From Actinomycetota bacterium (lineage in GTDB: Bacteria > Actinomycetota > Acidimicrobiia > IMCC26256 > PALSA-610): a stretch of 7,470 nucleotides of DNA. Of the stretch, positions 1 to 6,622 are shown piece by piece. The notes beneath the pieces are model-generated. The model made no database searches. It worked only from the letters and a program-made list of their open reading frames with translations, and had not been told where the DNA came from. Numbering within the stretch: position 1 is the first letter of the stretch; each line of letters starts with the position of its first letter. Both the position numbers and the translations under genes were made by a program. Location of the stretch: contig JAUZEI010000127.1 in NCBI GenBank assembly GCA_030839105.1, positions 1 through 7,470 on the forward strand, given 5' to 3'.

Positions 1-329
1 CGCACCTCATCGACCTCGTCGTTCGGCTGCCAGGGCGCGTGCCCAATTGTTGTCATACGCCAGTAATGCACGACCTTGGGTCGGCCGTGCCGATCGACGT
101 ACTCCGTGGTCGGCAGCGCGTCCCCCAGTTGTACCCGCATACCCGTCTCTTCCAGTACCTCGCGACGGGCGGCGTCCTCGACCGACTCGCCCGGCTCGAG
201 CTTGCCTTTCGGCAAGCTCCAGTCGTCGTAACGGGGCCGGTGCACCACGAGGAACTCGCGGCCGCCGTCAGATGAATTTCGGGTTACGACGCCGCCGGCC
301 GCGTGCACCGTGCGGCGGGAGGCGCTCAC
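1..329 (-). CDS. mutT1: MutT1-like Nudix hydrolase, N-terminal part (runs off left edge)
   Basis: The visible 109 residues form the start of a Nudix pyrophosphohydrolase, an enzyme class that cleaves nucleoside-diphosphate-linked substrates such as 8-oxo-dGTP or diadenosine polyphosphates. A complete Nudix box lies at residues 42-64: G42, five residues, E48, seven residues, then R56-E57-V-L-E60-E61-T-G63. It is preceded by the HRPRYDDWSLPKGK stretch typical of mycobacterial MutT1, which carries a C-terminal histidine-phosphatase domain; that half would lie outside the window and is not seen. I chose the GTG at 329-327 because it overlaps the TGA of the CHAD gene (GTGA) and leaves a short N-terminus before the first Nudix strand (AAGGVV, residues 10-15). 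No Shine-Dalgarno is visible, so translation is probably coupled to the upstream gene. In mycobacteria mutT1 also sits next to ppk, which supports the assignment. A stand-alone Nudix protein is the alternative. Confidence 0.82.
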   Translation of the reverse strand, partial: MSASRRTVHAAGGVVTRNSSDGGREFLVVHRPRYDDWSLPKGKLEPGESVEDAARREVLEETGMRVQLGDALPTTEYVDRHGRPKVVHYWRMTTIGHAPWQPNDEVDEV

Positions 330-1198
330 AACCAGCCGTGCACGCGCGTGTCGTCGACGCGCCGCCAGATGCCGGGGAACGCGGCGCGGGCGGCGGCCGC
401 AGCCTCTCGCTCCACCTGCGCCAGCATGCCGATGGCGAACGCCTCGGCCGGCGAACACTCGTGTGCGGTCTTCGTCAGCCAATCGATCGCGACGGTCGCA
501 TCTTGGTGCTCACCCAGCCCGTTCTGCAGCTGCGCCATCGCACGCGCGAGGCGCCGGGCCGGCTTCCGGAAGGCGGGTTCGCAGGCCTCGGCCGCGTACC
601 GGCACTGCTTGGCGCGCACCCTTACCCGGTGGAGAGCGTCGTCGGAAGGAGTGTCACCCAGTTGCTCGACGGCGCGGCGCACTCGCTTCCAACGCCCGCG
701 CACGACGGGCACGAGCGCGACCGAGGCTACGTCGCACGCCGCGTCGTTGAACGCCGGAGCCAACGCCGCCGCGGCGAGCTTGTCGCGCACGTAGCCGTAT
801 CGCTCCTGGGCGAGCATGGCGAGGAGGTCGAACCGCGCGGCCTCGCGGTCGGCGTCGAGGCGACGCACCACGCGTCGCGCAGCATCCGCTTCCGGCGCCG
901 GAAGGGTCGCGGCGTGGTCGCGTAAACGGTCGCGCTGCACTTCGATGTCGCGCACGGCACCGAGTTCCGAGCCGAGCCACCTCAGCTCGGCCCCGAGGTC
1001 GGCGCTCCACAGCTCGTCGAGGAACGGCTGGAACGTGCGAAGGTCCGAGCGGAGACGACGCGTGGCAACGCGCGCCTGGTGGACCGATTCCGGATCGTCA
1101 CCGATCCGGAGCTCGGCTTCGTGAGCGGTCAGACGCTCGTACGACTGCCGGAACGCGCGCCGCACGACGTGGGCGACGGAGATCTCTCGACCGCCCAT
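326..1198 (-). CDS. CHAD domain protein (polyphosphate-binding type)
   Basis: This 290-residue protein is one CHAD domain (conserved histidine alpha-helical domain), a helical bundle whose basic residues and histidines bind inorganic polyphosphate. The two family repeats are visible. The first has H40 in VHQARVATRRLRSDLR, then the LG..RD signature at residues 79-84. The second has H190 in LHRVRVRAKQCRYAAEA and H231 in LGEHQDA. Arginine and lysine line the same helix faces. There is no signal peptide or membrane helix, so it is probably cytosolic. The ATG at 1198 lies three bases after the ppk stop and the gene ends by overlapping the Nudix start, so it is the middle gene of an operon. No adjoining CYTH/triphosphatase domain is present, so by itself it is more likely a polyphosphate-binding or targeting factor than an enzyme. 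The family call is firm; the in vivo role is inference. Confidence 0.9.
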   Translation of the reverse strand: MGGREISVAHVVRRAFRQSYERLTAHEAELRIGDDPESVHQARVATRRLRSDLRTFQPFLDELWSADLGAELRWLGSELGAVRDIEVQRDRLRDHAATLPAPEADAARRVVRRLDADREAARFDLLAMLAQERYGYVRDKLAAAALAPAFNDAACDVASVALVPVVRGRWKRVRRAVEQLGDTPSDDALHRVRVRAKQCRYAAEACEPAFRKPARRLARAMAQLQNGLGEHQDATVAIDWLTKTAHECSPAEAFAIGMLAQVEREAAAAARAAFPGIWRRVDDTRVHGWL

Positions 1199-1201
1199 GT
1201 G

Positions 1202-3277
1202 TCAGGCTTCGGCAGCGCGGACTTTGGAGCGCGCCACGGCCAACTCCTGGAACCGCACCTGCGACTCGATGTCGGCGACGGGTTCGGCCTTGTGCCACGT
1301 GCCGTCGGCTTCCAACGACCAGGCGAGCACGTCGTCGGCGAAGTTGATCGAGAGGATCTCGTCGAGCCGGGCGCGCATGCGCGGGTCGGTGATGCGCAGC
1401 ATCGCTTCGACGCGCCGGTCGAGGTTGCGGGGCATCATGTCGGCCGACCCGATGACATACACCGTCTCTTCGTCACTCGCCTTGCCGAATCGGATGATCC
1501 GGGAGTGTTCGAGATAGCGACCGACGATCGAGCGGACAGTGATGTTCTCGGACAGGCCGGGAACGCCCGCGCGGAGACAGCAGATGCTCCGCACGACGAG
1601 ATGCACGTGCGCGCCCGCGTTCGATGCGGCGTAGAGCTCGTCGATGATCTCGCTGTCGACGAGCGCGTTGATCTTCATGACGATCTCGCCGTCGGGGTGC
1701 GCCTGGCCGCGGATGAGATCGCGCAAGTCGTCGCGCAGATGCATCGGTGCGACCAGGAGCCGGCGGTATTCGCCGGGACGGCTGTAGCCGGTGAGGTGGT
1801 TGAACAGCTCGGAGAGGTCGGAGCCGAGGTCGGGATCGCTCGACAGCACTCCGAGGTCTTCGTAGGTCGTCGCGGTCTTGGGGTTGTAGTTCCCCGTCCC
1901 GAAATGGCAGTAGCGACGGATGCCGTCGGCCTCTTGACGGACCACGAGCAGCACCTTGGCGTGCGTCTTCAGGCCGACCAACCCGTAGACCACGTGCGCG
2001 CCCGCCTGCTCGAGCATGCGGGCCCGCTCGATGTTGGCCTGCTCGTCGAAGCGTGCTTTCAACTCGACGAGGGCGACGACCTGCTTGCCGGCCTCGGCCG
2101 CCTTGACGAGCGACGCAACGATGCCCGCTTCGTCGCCGCCGGTGCGGTACAGCGCCTGCTTGATCGCGAGCACGGAGTCGTCGCTGGCAGCCTGCTCGAC
2201 GAACGCCTCGACGGAGTTCGCGAACGAATCGTACGGGTGGTGCAACAGCACGTCGCCGTTGCGCATCGCCCAGAACACGTCGCTTTCCTTGCCGCCCGCG
2301 AGCGGCGGCGGGTTCTGCGGCGTGAACGTCGGATACTTGAGCTCCGGCCGACGGAGGCCGTAGAGATCCCACAGCCCGCTGAGGTCGAGCGGTGCATCGA
2401 CCTGGTACACGTCGTTGGGGTCGAGCTCGAGCTCACGGCACAACAACGCGAGGACCTCGGGCGTGATGTGCGTGTCGACTTCGAGGCGCACCGCGAGACC
2501 GAACTTCGTCCGCTGCCGCAGCGACATCTCCATCGCGGCGAGCAGGTCCTCGGACTCGTCGCTGAGCTCGATGTCGGCGTCGCGCGTGACACGGAACGGA
2601 TACTGCGCAAGTACCTCCATCCCCGGGAACAGGGCGTCGAGATGCGCCGCGATCACCTGCTCCAACGGAACGTAGCGACCGCTGTCGGGCACCACGACGA
2701 AGCGGGGCAACAGCGGCGGAACCTTCACCCGCGCGAACCGCTCTTCGCCGCTGGAACGATCTCGCACGACCACCGCGAGGTTGAGCGACAGGTTGGAGAT
2801 GTAGGGGAAAGGGTGCGCCGGGTCGACGGCCAGGGGCGTGAGCACGGGGAAGATCCGGTCGTCGAACACCCGCGTGAGCTGGGCCTGGGCGTCGGGGTCG
2901 AGATCGTCCCAGGCCGTGAACTCGACGCCGACGTCCTGCAGTGCCGGCGCGATCTCCTTGGTGAACGCGGCTGCCTGGCGGGCGACAAGCTCCTCGACGC
3001 GCGCCCGGATGGCGCGGAGCTGTTCGACCTGGTCGAGACCGTCCGGTGACGTCGAGCGGACGCCCACCGCGAGCTGCTCTTTGATGCCCGCAACCCGGAC
3101 CTGGAAGAATTCGTCGATGTTCCCGCTGAAGATCGCGAGGAACTTCGCCCGTTCGAGCAGTGGCAGCGACGGGTCCTCGGCCAGCGCGAGCACTCGGGCC
3201 TGGAACTCCAGCATCGAGAGTTCCCGGTTCAAGTAGCGGGAACTGTCGGGCGCCGTGGGGGTGTCCGGCGGACTCAT
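1202..3277 (-). CDS. ppk: Polyphosphate kinase 1 (PPK1)
   Basis: PPK1 reversibly transfers the gamma phosphate of ATP onto inorganic polyphosphate through a phosphohistidine. From the ATG at 3277 the protein is 691 residues, a normal family length, with the usual N, head, C1 and C2 domain order. Visible landmarks are SGNIDEFF (51-58, nucleotide-binding N-domain loop), YR at 377-378 and KARFDE with R409 (metal/phosphate contacts), H439 in LKTHAK (the position of the autophosphorylated E. coli His435), FGTGNYNP (459-466), H591 in YLEHSRI (E. coli His592 position), and IGSADMMPRNLDRR near residues 609-622. All key residues are intact. The reading frame stays open about 92 codons further upstream, but that stretch is low-complexity, resembles no PPK1 N-terminus and overlaps the divergent MFS gene. 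The ATG directly before SPPDTPT is therefore preferred. It heads the ppk-CHAD-Nudix operon. Confidence 0.97.
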   Translation of the reverse strand: MSPPDTPTAPDSSRYLNRELSMLEFQARVLALAEDPSLPLLERAKFLAIFSGNIDEFFQVRVAGIKEQLAVGVRSTSPDGLDQVEQLRAIRARVEELVARQAAAFTKEIAPALQDVGVEFTAWDDLDPDAQAQLTRVFDDRIFPVLTPLAVDPAHPFPYISNLSLNLAVVVRDRSSGEERFARVKVPPLLPRFVVVPDSGRYVPLEQVIAAHLDALFPGMEVLAQYPFRVTRDADIELSDESEDLLAAMEMSLRQRTKFGLAVRLEVDTHITPEVLALLCRELELDPNDVYQVDAPLDLSGLWDLYGLRRPELKYPTFTPQNPPPLAGGKESDVFWAMRNGDVLLHHPYDSFANSVEAFVEQAASDDSVLAIKQALYRTGGDEAGIVASLVKAAEAGKQVVALVELKARFDEQANIERARMLEQAGAHVVYGLVGLKTHAKVLLVVRQEADGIRRYCHFGTGNYNPKTATTYEDLGVLSSDPDLGSDLSELFNHLTGYSRPGEYRRLLVAPMHLRDDLRDLIRGQAHPDGEIVMKINALVDSEIIDELYAASNAGAHVHLVVRSICCLRAGVPGLSENITVRSIVGRYLEHSRIIRFGKASDEETVYVIGSADMMPRNLDRRVEAMLRITDPRMRARLDEILSINFADDVLAWSLEADGTWHKAEPVADIESQVRFQELAVARSKVRAAEA

Positions 3278-3283
3278 GAACCA

Positions 3284-3289
3284 ATCGTA
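3284..3289 (-). promoter_or_regulatory. ppk: Candidate -10 element for leaderless ppk transcript
   Basis: Read on the minus strand this is TACGAT, which fits the actinobacterial TANNNT -10 consensus. It ends six bases before the ppk ATG, so transcription would begin at or within a base or two of the start codon. That would give a leaderless mRNA and explain the missing ribosome-binding site. No good -35 hexamer is found at 16-18 bases upstream. The call is pattern-based inference. Confidence 0.4.
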
Positions 3290-3312
3290 CGGGGTCGCCC
3301 CAGCCCTTGCTC

Positions 3313-3332
3313 CCGGGCCTGGTGCAGCCCGG
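3313..3332. repeat. Short inverted repeat in divergent promoter region
   Basis: CCGGGC (3313-3318) and GCCCGG (3327-3332) are perfect inverted arms separated by eight bases. The position, midway between two divergent starts, would suit an operator. Six-base GC arms are common by chance in DNA this GC-rich, so support is weak. Confidence 0.2.
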
Positions 3333-3389
3333 CCGCGCTCGTGAGGCACCTCTTGTTGCCCGGGGCCGACCGGAAACGGGCGCCGTACC

Positions 3390-4610
3390 ATGCATCCCAC
3401 GGATACGCGCGGACATCTCGAGTCGACGACCATCACGCCGTTCTCCCGGCTCGCGCTGGCGCACGCGGTCGGAATGGCCGGCGACGTCTTCGTGACGGTG
3501 TCGCTGGCCGGCACGCTGTTCTTCGATGTCGGAGTCGGCGCGGCCCGACCCAAGGTGCTCCTCTACCTCGTCTTGACGATGGCGCCCTTCGCCGTCGTCG
3601 CGCCCGTGCTCGGACCCTTCCTCGACCGGACCCGTGGGGGTCGCCGCCTCATGGTCGCGGGCGCAATGGCGGGCCGGGCCGTCATCTGCATGCTGATGGC
3701 GAACCAGATCAACAGCCCGATGCTGTACCCGCTGGCGTTCGGTGCCCTCGTGCTGTCGAAGGGCCAGTCGATCGCCAAGAGCGCGCTCGTCCCGGCCGTC
3801 GTCGACTCCCACGACGAGCTCGTGCTCGCCAACTCCCGGCTCGCCATCATCTCCGTGGTCGGCGCGTCGGTCGCGGCGCCGATCGCGGCGGGGATCCTCA
3901 AGCTCGCGGGCGCGGAGTGGGTGCTGCGCGTCGGCTCACTCGTCTTCGTCGTCGGCACGATCTGTGCGTTCGGGATACCGCGAGCCAAGCAGGTTGGGTC
4001 GAGCGAGACCGTCGACCAGCGGGAGGCGTTGCACGCGCGGAGCATCGTGGTCGCGGGTACCGCGATGGGAGTGCTGCGCGCCGTCGTCGGATTCTTCACG
4101 TTCTTCGCGGCATTCGCGTTGAAGCGGTCACACGAGCCGGCCTGGGTCTTCGGACTCGTGCTCGGTGCGAGCGCCCTGGGGAACGGACTCGGCACCGTGA
4201 TCGCGCCGTTCATCCGCAAGAAGGTGCGTGAGGAATGGATGCTCGCGGGTGCGTTGCTGTTTCCCGCGCTGCCGCTGGTGTTGGCCGCGCGCGCCTACGG
4301 GCGCGTGTCGCTGGTCGTCGCGGCGGCAACGGTCGCCGCGGCCACCGCGTGCGGTCGGGTCGCGTTCGACAGCCTGTTGCAGCGTGACGGCTCGGAGGCG
4401 GTGCGCGGTCGTGCATTCGCCCGTTTCGAAACGCGGTTCCAACTGGTCTGGGTCGCGGGCGGTGTCGGCGCGGTGGTCTTCCCCGGTGGCGGCCGGGGCG
4501 GCATCTTCGTGGTCGCGGTCGTGCTGCTCTTCGCCGGCCTCTCGTACGTCGGCGGGTTTCGGCGGACGGCGCCGCGGAATACCCAGCCGTCGTTGCCGCC
4601 ACCCGGCTAG
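3390..4610 (+). CDS. MFS transporter, 12-helix exporter-like
   Basis: This 406-residue integral membrane protein looks like a major facilitator superfamily permease, probably a proton-coupled exporter. Hydrophobic segments suggest about twelve helices, near residues 22-45, 56-78, 88-104, 111-128, 151-171, 178-196, 218-243, 252-275, 284-302, 306-322, 350-366 and 371-390. The loop after helix 2 carries an MFS motif-A-like sequence, GPFLDRTRGGRR (75-86). A charged stretch containing LLQRDGSEAVRGRAFARFET (329-348) precedes helix 11 and resembles a recurrent signature of actinobacterial MFS proteins. The ATG at 3390 is the only useful start: an in-frame stop lies at 3342-3344 and the next Met (residue 29) would cut into helix 1. 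The proline-rich C-terminus is cytosolic. The gene ends nine bases before the acetyltransferase, so the two are probably co-transcribed. Substrate is not predictable; an uptake role cannot be excluded. Confidence 0.88.
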   Translation: MHPTDTRGHLESTTITPFSRLALAHAVGMAGDVFVTVSLAGTLFFDVGVGAARPKVLLYLVLTMAPFAVVAPVLGPFLDRTRGGRRLMVAGAMAGRAVICMLMANQINSPMLYPLAFGALVLSKGQSIAKSALVPAVVDSHDELVLANSRLAIISVVGASVAAPIAAGILKLAGAEWVLRVGSLVFVVGTICAFGIPRAKQVGSSETVDQREALHARSIVVAGTAMGVLRAVVGFFTFFAAFALKRSHEPAWVFGLVLGASALGNGLGTVIAPFIRKKVREEWMLAGALLFPALPLVLAARAYGRVSLVVAAATVAAATACGRVAFDSLLQRDGSEAVRGRAFARFETRFQLVWVAGGVGAVVFPGGGRGGIFVVAVVLLFAGLSYVGGFRRTAPRNTQPSLPPPG

Positions 4611-4619
4611 AACGAGCGG

Positions 4620-5837
4620 ATGCCTTTCGAGATCCGCGCGATCGAGTCCGCCGAGGTAGAGGACCTCCTCGTGGCCGACCAGCGCGGCTTCGGTGGCGCG
4701 CCGCCGCGGCCGGGAGCGTCGCGGAGCTGGGCCGCCGCCGAGCTCGACCGCACTCGCGTCGCGTTCGACTCCGGCCGCATCGTCGGCGTGTCGCGGACCT
4801 ACTCCTTCGAACTGACGATGCCCGGTGGCGCGCTGCTTCCGGCGGCTGCGGTCTCCTGGGTCTCGGTGCAGCCCACGCACCGGCGCCAGGGCGTGCTCAC
4901 CCAACTCATGGCCGCGATGCACGATGACGCGCGCGCTCGCAACGAAACCGCCGCCATCCTCACCGCGTCCGAGAGCTCCATCTACGGGCGCTTCGGGTAC
5001 GGAGTCGCGGCGTGGCGACTGGGCGTAACGGTGGAGAAGTCGCGTATCCAGTTCGCGCGTCCGGACGACGACGACGGGAACATGCGGCTCGTGGCGCGCG
5101 ACGAAGCGGTCGTCGCGATTCCAGCGGTGTACGACCGTGCCCGCCGCACGCGCTCCGGCATGGTCACGCGTCCCGATTTCTGGTGGGAGCAGGTGTTCTG
5201 GGAGTTCATGCTCGGCCAGGAGAAGGCGACGTTCGTCGCGATTCACTCCGATGCGCGGGGGCAGGACGACGGTTACGTCGTGTATTCGATCGTGGGCGAG
5301 GGCGTCGGCGGTCTGGTGGATCGTCGGCTCACGATCATCGACATGCAGGCCGAGATGGCGGCCACCTGGATCAGCCTGTGGCGCTATGTATTCAGTGTCG
5401 ATCTCATCGCGAAAGTCACCGCGATCAATTTGCCGGTCGACGATCCGCTGCGCCACGTCGTCGTCGACGGCCGCTGGGTTCGCGTCGATTTCTTGAACGA
5501 CCACCTCTGGCTCGCGCCGCTCGATCCGCTGGCCATCCTCGGCGCGCGCACCTACTCGGTTCCGGGCCGCGTCGTCATCGGAGCGCACGCCGCCGACGGG
5601 GCCAGCTCTACGGTTGCGGTCGAGTCGAACGCCGATGGCACGTTCTGCGTCGCGACCGACGAGGAGCCCGATTTCGTGTGCGCCGCACCGGTGTTCGGAA
5701 TGTGCGTGCTCGGCGGAAACCGTTGGAGCGAGCTCGCCGCCGTCGACCGGCTCGAGGTGAGGCGCCCGGAGGCGCTCGCTCTCGCGGACGCCATGTTCCT
5801 CGCGACGCCCGCACCCGCACTGCTCTCGTTCTTCTGA
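4620..5837 (+). CDS. Eis-type GNAT N-acetyltransferase
   Basis: This 405-residue protein matches the architecture of Eis (enhanced intracellular survival) enzymes, acetyl-CoA-dependent transferases that acetylate amines, including aminoglycosides and lysine side chains in mycobacteria. Residues about 1-140 form the N-terminal GNAT domain, with the acetyl-CoA pyrophosphate loop V83-x-P-x-x-R88-R89-Q-G91 and the ASESSIYGRFGYG motif. In that motif Y122 occupies the position of the Eis general acid Tyr126. A second GNAT-like domain follows (about 150-295), then an SCP2-like domain (about 300-405). The chain ends in Phe, as in Eis, where the terminal carboxylate acts as general base. Length is typical (about 400). 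No signal peptide is seen; Eis proteins are hexameric and cytosolic or exported. The weak purine-rich GAGCGG just before the ATG and the nine-base gap indicate co-transcription with the MFS gene. Substrate is unknown. Confidence 0.88.
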   Translation: MPFEIRAIESAEVEDLLVADQRGFGGAPPRPGASRSWAAAELDRTRVAFDSGRIVGVSRTYSFELTMPGGALLPAAAVSWVSVQPTHRRQGVLTQLMAAMHDDARARNETAAILTASESSIYGRFGYGVAAWRLGVTVEKSRIQFARPDDDDGNMRLVARDEAVVAIPAVYDRARRTRSGMVTRPDFWWEQVFWEFMLGQEKATFVAIHSDARGQDDGYVVYSIVGEGVGGLVDRRLTIIDMQAEMAATWISLWRYVFSVDLIAKVTAINLPVDDPLRHVVVDGRWVRVDFLNDHLWLAPLDPLAILGARTYSVPGRVVIGAHAADGASSTVAVESNADGTFCVATDEEPDFVCAAPVFGMCVLGGNRWSELAAVDRLEVRRPEALALADAMFLATPAPALLSFF

Positions 5838-5843
5838 CCATGT

Positions 5844-5866
5844 TTCCGATCGGGCTTCCGATCGGG
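5844..5866 (+). repeat. Tandem direct repeat TTCCGATCGGG x2
   Basis: TTCCGATCGGG occurs at 5844-5854 and again at 5856-5866, a period of 12 bases. Each copy contains the self-complementary octamer CCGATCGG. It lies in the 53-base gap between convergent genes. Confidence 0.6.
5846..5865. terminator. Candidate bidirectional hairpin between convergent genes
   Basis: CCGATCGG (5846-5853), the four-base loop GCTT and CCGATCGG (5858-5865) make a perfect 8-bp stem on either strand. It starts nine bases after the acetyltransferase stop and ends 25 bases beyond the dehydrogenase stop, where a shared terminator would be expected. No T-tract follows in either direction, so if it works it is of the tail-less kind reported in actinobacteria. 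Chance palindromy of the repeated octamer is the alternative. Confidence 0.45.
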
Positions 5867-5890
5867 CCAGGTCGCGCGAGCGGCCGGTTC

Positions 5891-6622
5891 CTAGCTCCAG
5901 CCGGAGCCTGCACCGGCGACCATGCCGAAGGGACCGCTCGGCCACCGGAAGCAATCCATCATCAACTGGTCGACCTCCGCCCGGGTCGCGATGCCCTCGT
6001 CGACGACGCGCTGCGCCTCGCGCACCATCGCGAAGTACACGCGGTTTGCGACGAAACCCCATTGCATGGGGTTGTCCTTCACGACGATCGGGTGCTTGCC
6101 GTAACGGGCCGCGGTGTCGGTCACCGTCGCGATGGTGTCCTCGCCCGTCTCGGGGGTGACGACGATCTCGGCGAGCTTCATCACCGGCGCGGGTGACGCC
6201 CAGTGCCACCCGATGACCCGGTCGGGACGATCGGTCGCGGCCGCCATCGCCGCGATCGGCAGTCCGGACGTGTTCGACGCGAGGATCGTCTCGGCCGGCG
6301 CAAGCCGGTCGAGATCGCGGAACACGCGTACCTTCAGCTCGAGCCGCTCCGGTACGGCTTCGATCACGAGGTCCGTCGTGGCCGCGGCTTCGAACGAACC
6401 CGTGAACGTGATCCGCGCCAGCGCCGCGTCGGCTTCGGCCCGCGTGACCTTCGCGCGTTCGACCGCATTGTCGATCCCGAAGCGCCCCGTCGTGACGTGC
6501 GCGCGGCCATCGGCGAGCGCGGACGCGTCGACGTCGTAACACACCACGTCGTCACCCCCGAGCGCGCATACCTGCGCGATCCCGCTGCCCATGACGCCCG
6601 CGCCGAGCACCCCGATCTTCAC
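5891..6622 (-). CDS. 3-hydroxyacyl-CoA dehydrogenase family protein, C-terminally short
   Basis: Family members oxidise 3-hydroxyacyl-CoA (often 3-hydroxybutyryl-CoA) with NAD(P)+ in fatty-acid or butanoate metabolism. The N-terminus is a Rossmann fold with KIGVLGAGVMGSG (2-14) and an acidic end to strand 2 (CYDVD, 28-32). The catalytic region keeps ASNTSGLPI (115-123) and the His-Glu pair H140 and E152 in GWHWASPAPVMKLAEIV, plus N193 in FVANRV. The usual PGF before that Asn is replaced by NPMQWGF. The protein is 243 residues, against roughly 280-290 for typical 3-hydroxybutyryl-CoA dehydrogenases: it stops shortly after SGPFGM, so about the last 40 residues of the C-terminal helical domain are missing. 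I chose the GTG at 6622, which overlaps the upstream TGA by four bases and puts the Rossmann strand at residue 2. A start at 6655 would overlap by 37 bases. Dimerisation or activity may be altered. Confidence 0.85.
   Translation of the reverse strand: MKIGVLGAGVMGSGIAQVCALGGDDVVCYDVDASALADGRAHVTTGRFGIDNAVERAKVTRAEADAALARITFTGSFEAAATTDLVIEAVPERLELKVRVFRDLDRLAPAETILASNTSGLPIAAMAAATDRPDRVIGWHWASPAPVMKLAEIVVTPETGEDTIATVTDTAARYGKHPIVVKDNPMQWGFVANRVYFAMVREAQRVVDEGIATRAEVDQLMMDCFRWPSGPFGMVAGAGSGWS

Larger units (their letters stand above)
3278..3389. promoter_or_regulatory. Divergent intergenic region between ppk and the MFS gene
   Basis: These 112 bases separate the two divergent starts and must hold promoters for both operons. 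On the minus strand a -10-like hexamer lies close to the ppk start (separate entry). On the plus strand no convincing -35/-10 pair is visible before the MFS ATG. A TACCAT hexamer at 3386-3391 overlaps that ATG and would place transcription start inside the gene. A short inverted repeat lies near the centre. No strong Shine-Dalgarno precedes either start. Confidence 0.6.

Noticed and set aside
47..925. Plus-strand open frame of 292 codons opposite the Nudix and CHAD genes
   Set aside because: Arg/Gly/Pro-rich shadow. The minus strand carries a perfect Nudix box and CHAD motifs over the same bases.
1079..3049. Long plus-strand open frame of 656 codons antisense to ppk
   Set aside because: It lies entirely opposite ppk and the end of the CHAD gene. 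It is rich in Val, Asp, Arg and Glu from complementing GC-biased codons, shows no recognisable domain, and long shadow frames are expected in DNA this GC-rich.
3386..3391. TACCAT as a plus-strand -10 element for the MFS gene
   Set aside because: It overlaps the ATG, so transcription would start inside the gene and the next Met would remove part of the first membrane helix. No -35 hexamer is suitably spaced.
3278..3553. Upstream extension of ppk by 92 codons
   Set aside because: The frame is open, but the added residues resemble no PPK1 N-terminus and overlap the start of the divergent MFS gene. The ATG at 3277 gives the normal length and has a -10-like element next to it.
4128..6542. Minus-strand open frame of 804 codons spanning three genes
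   Set aside because: It runs out of frame through the dehydrogenase and then antisense to the acetyltransferase and MFS genes. Its composition is Arg/Gly/His-rich with no domain, and it conflicts with three well-supported genes.
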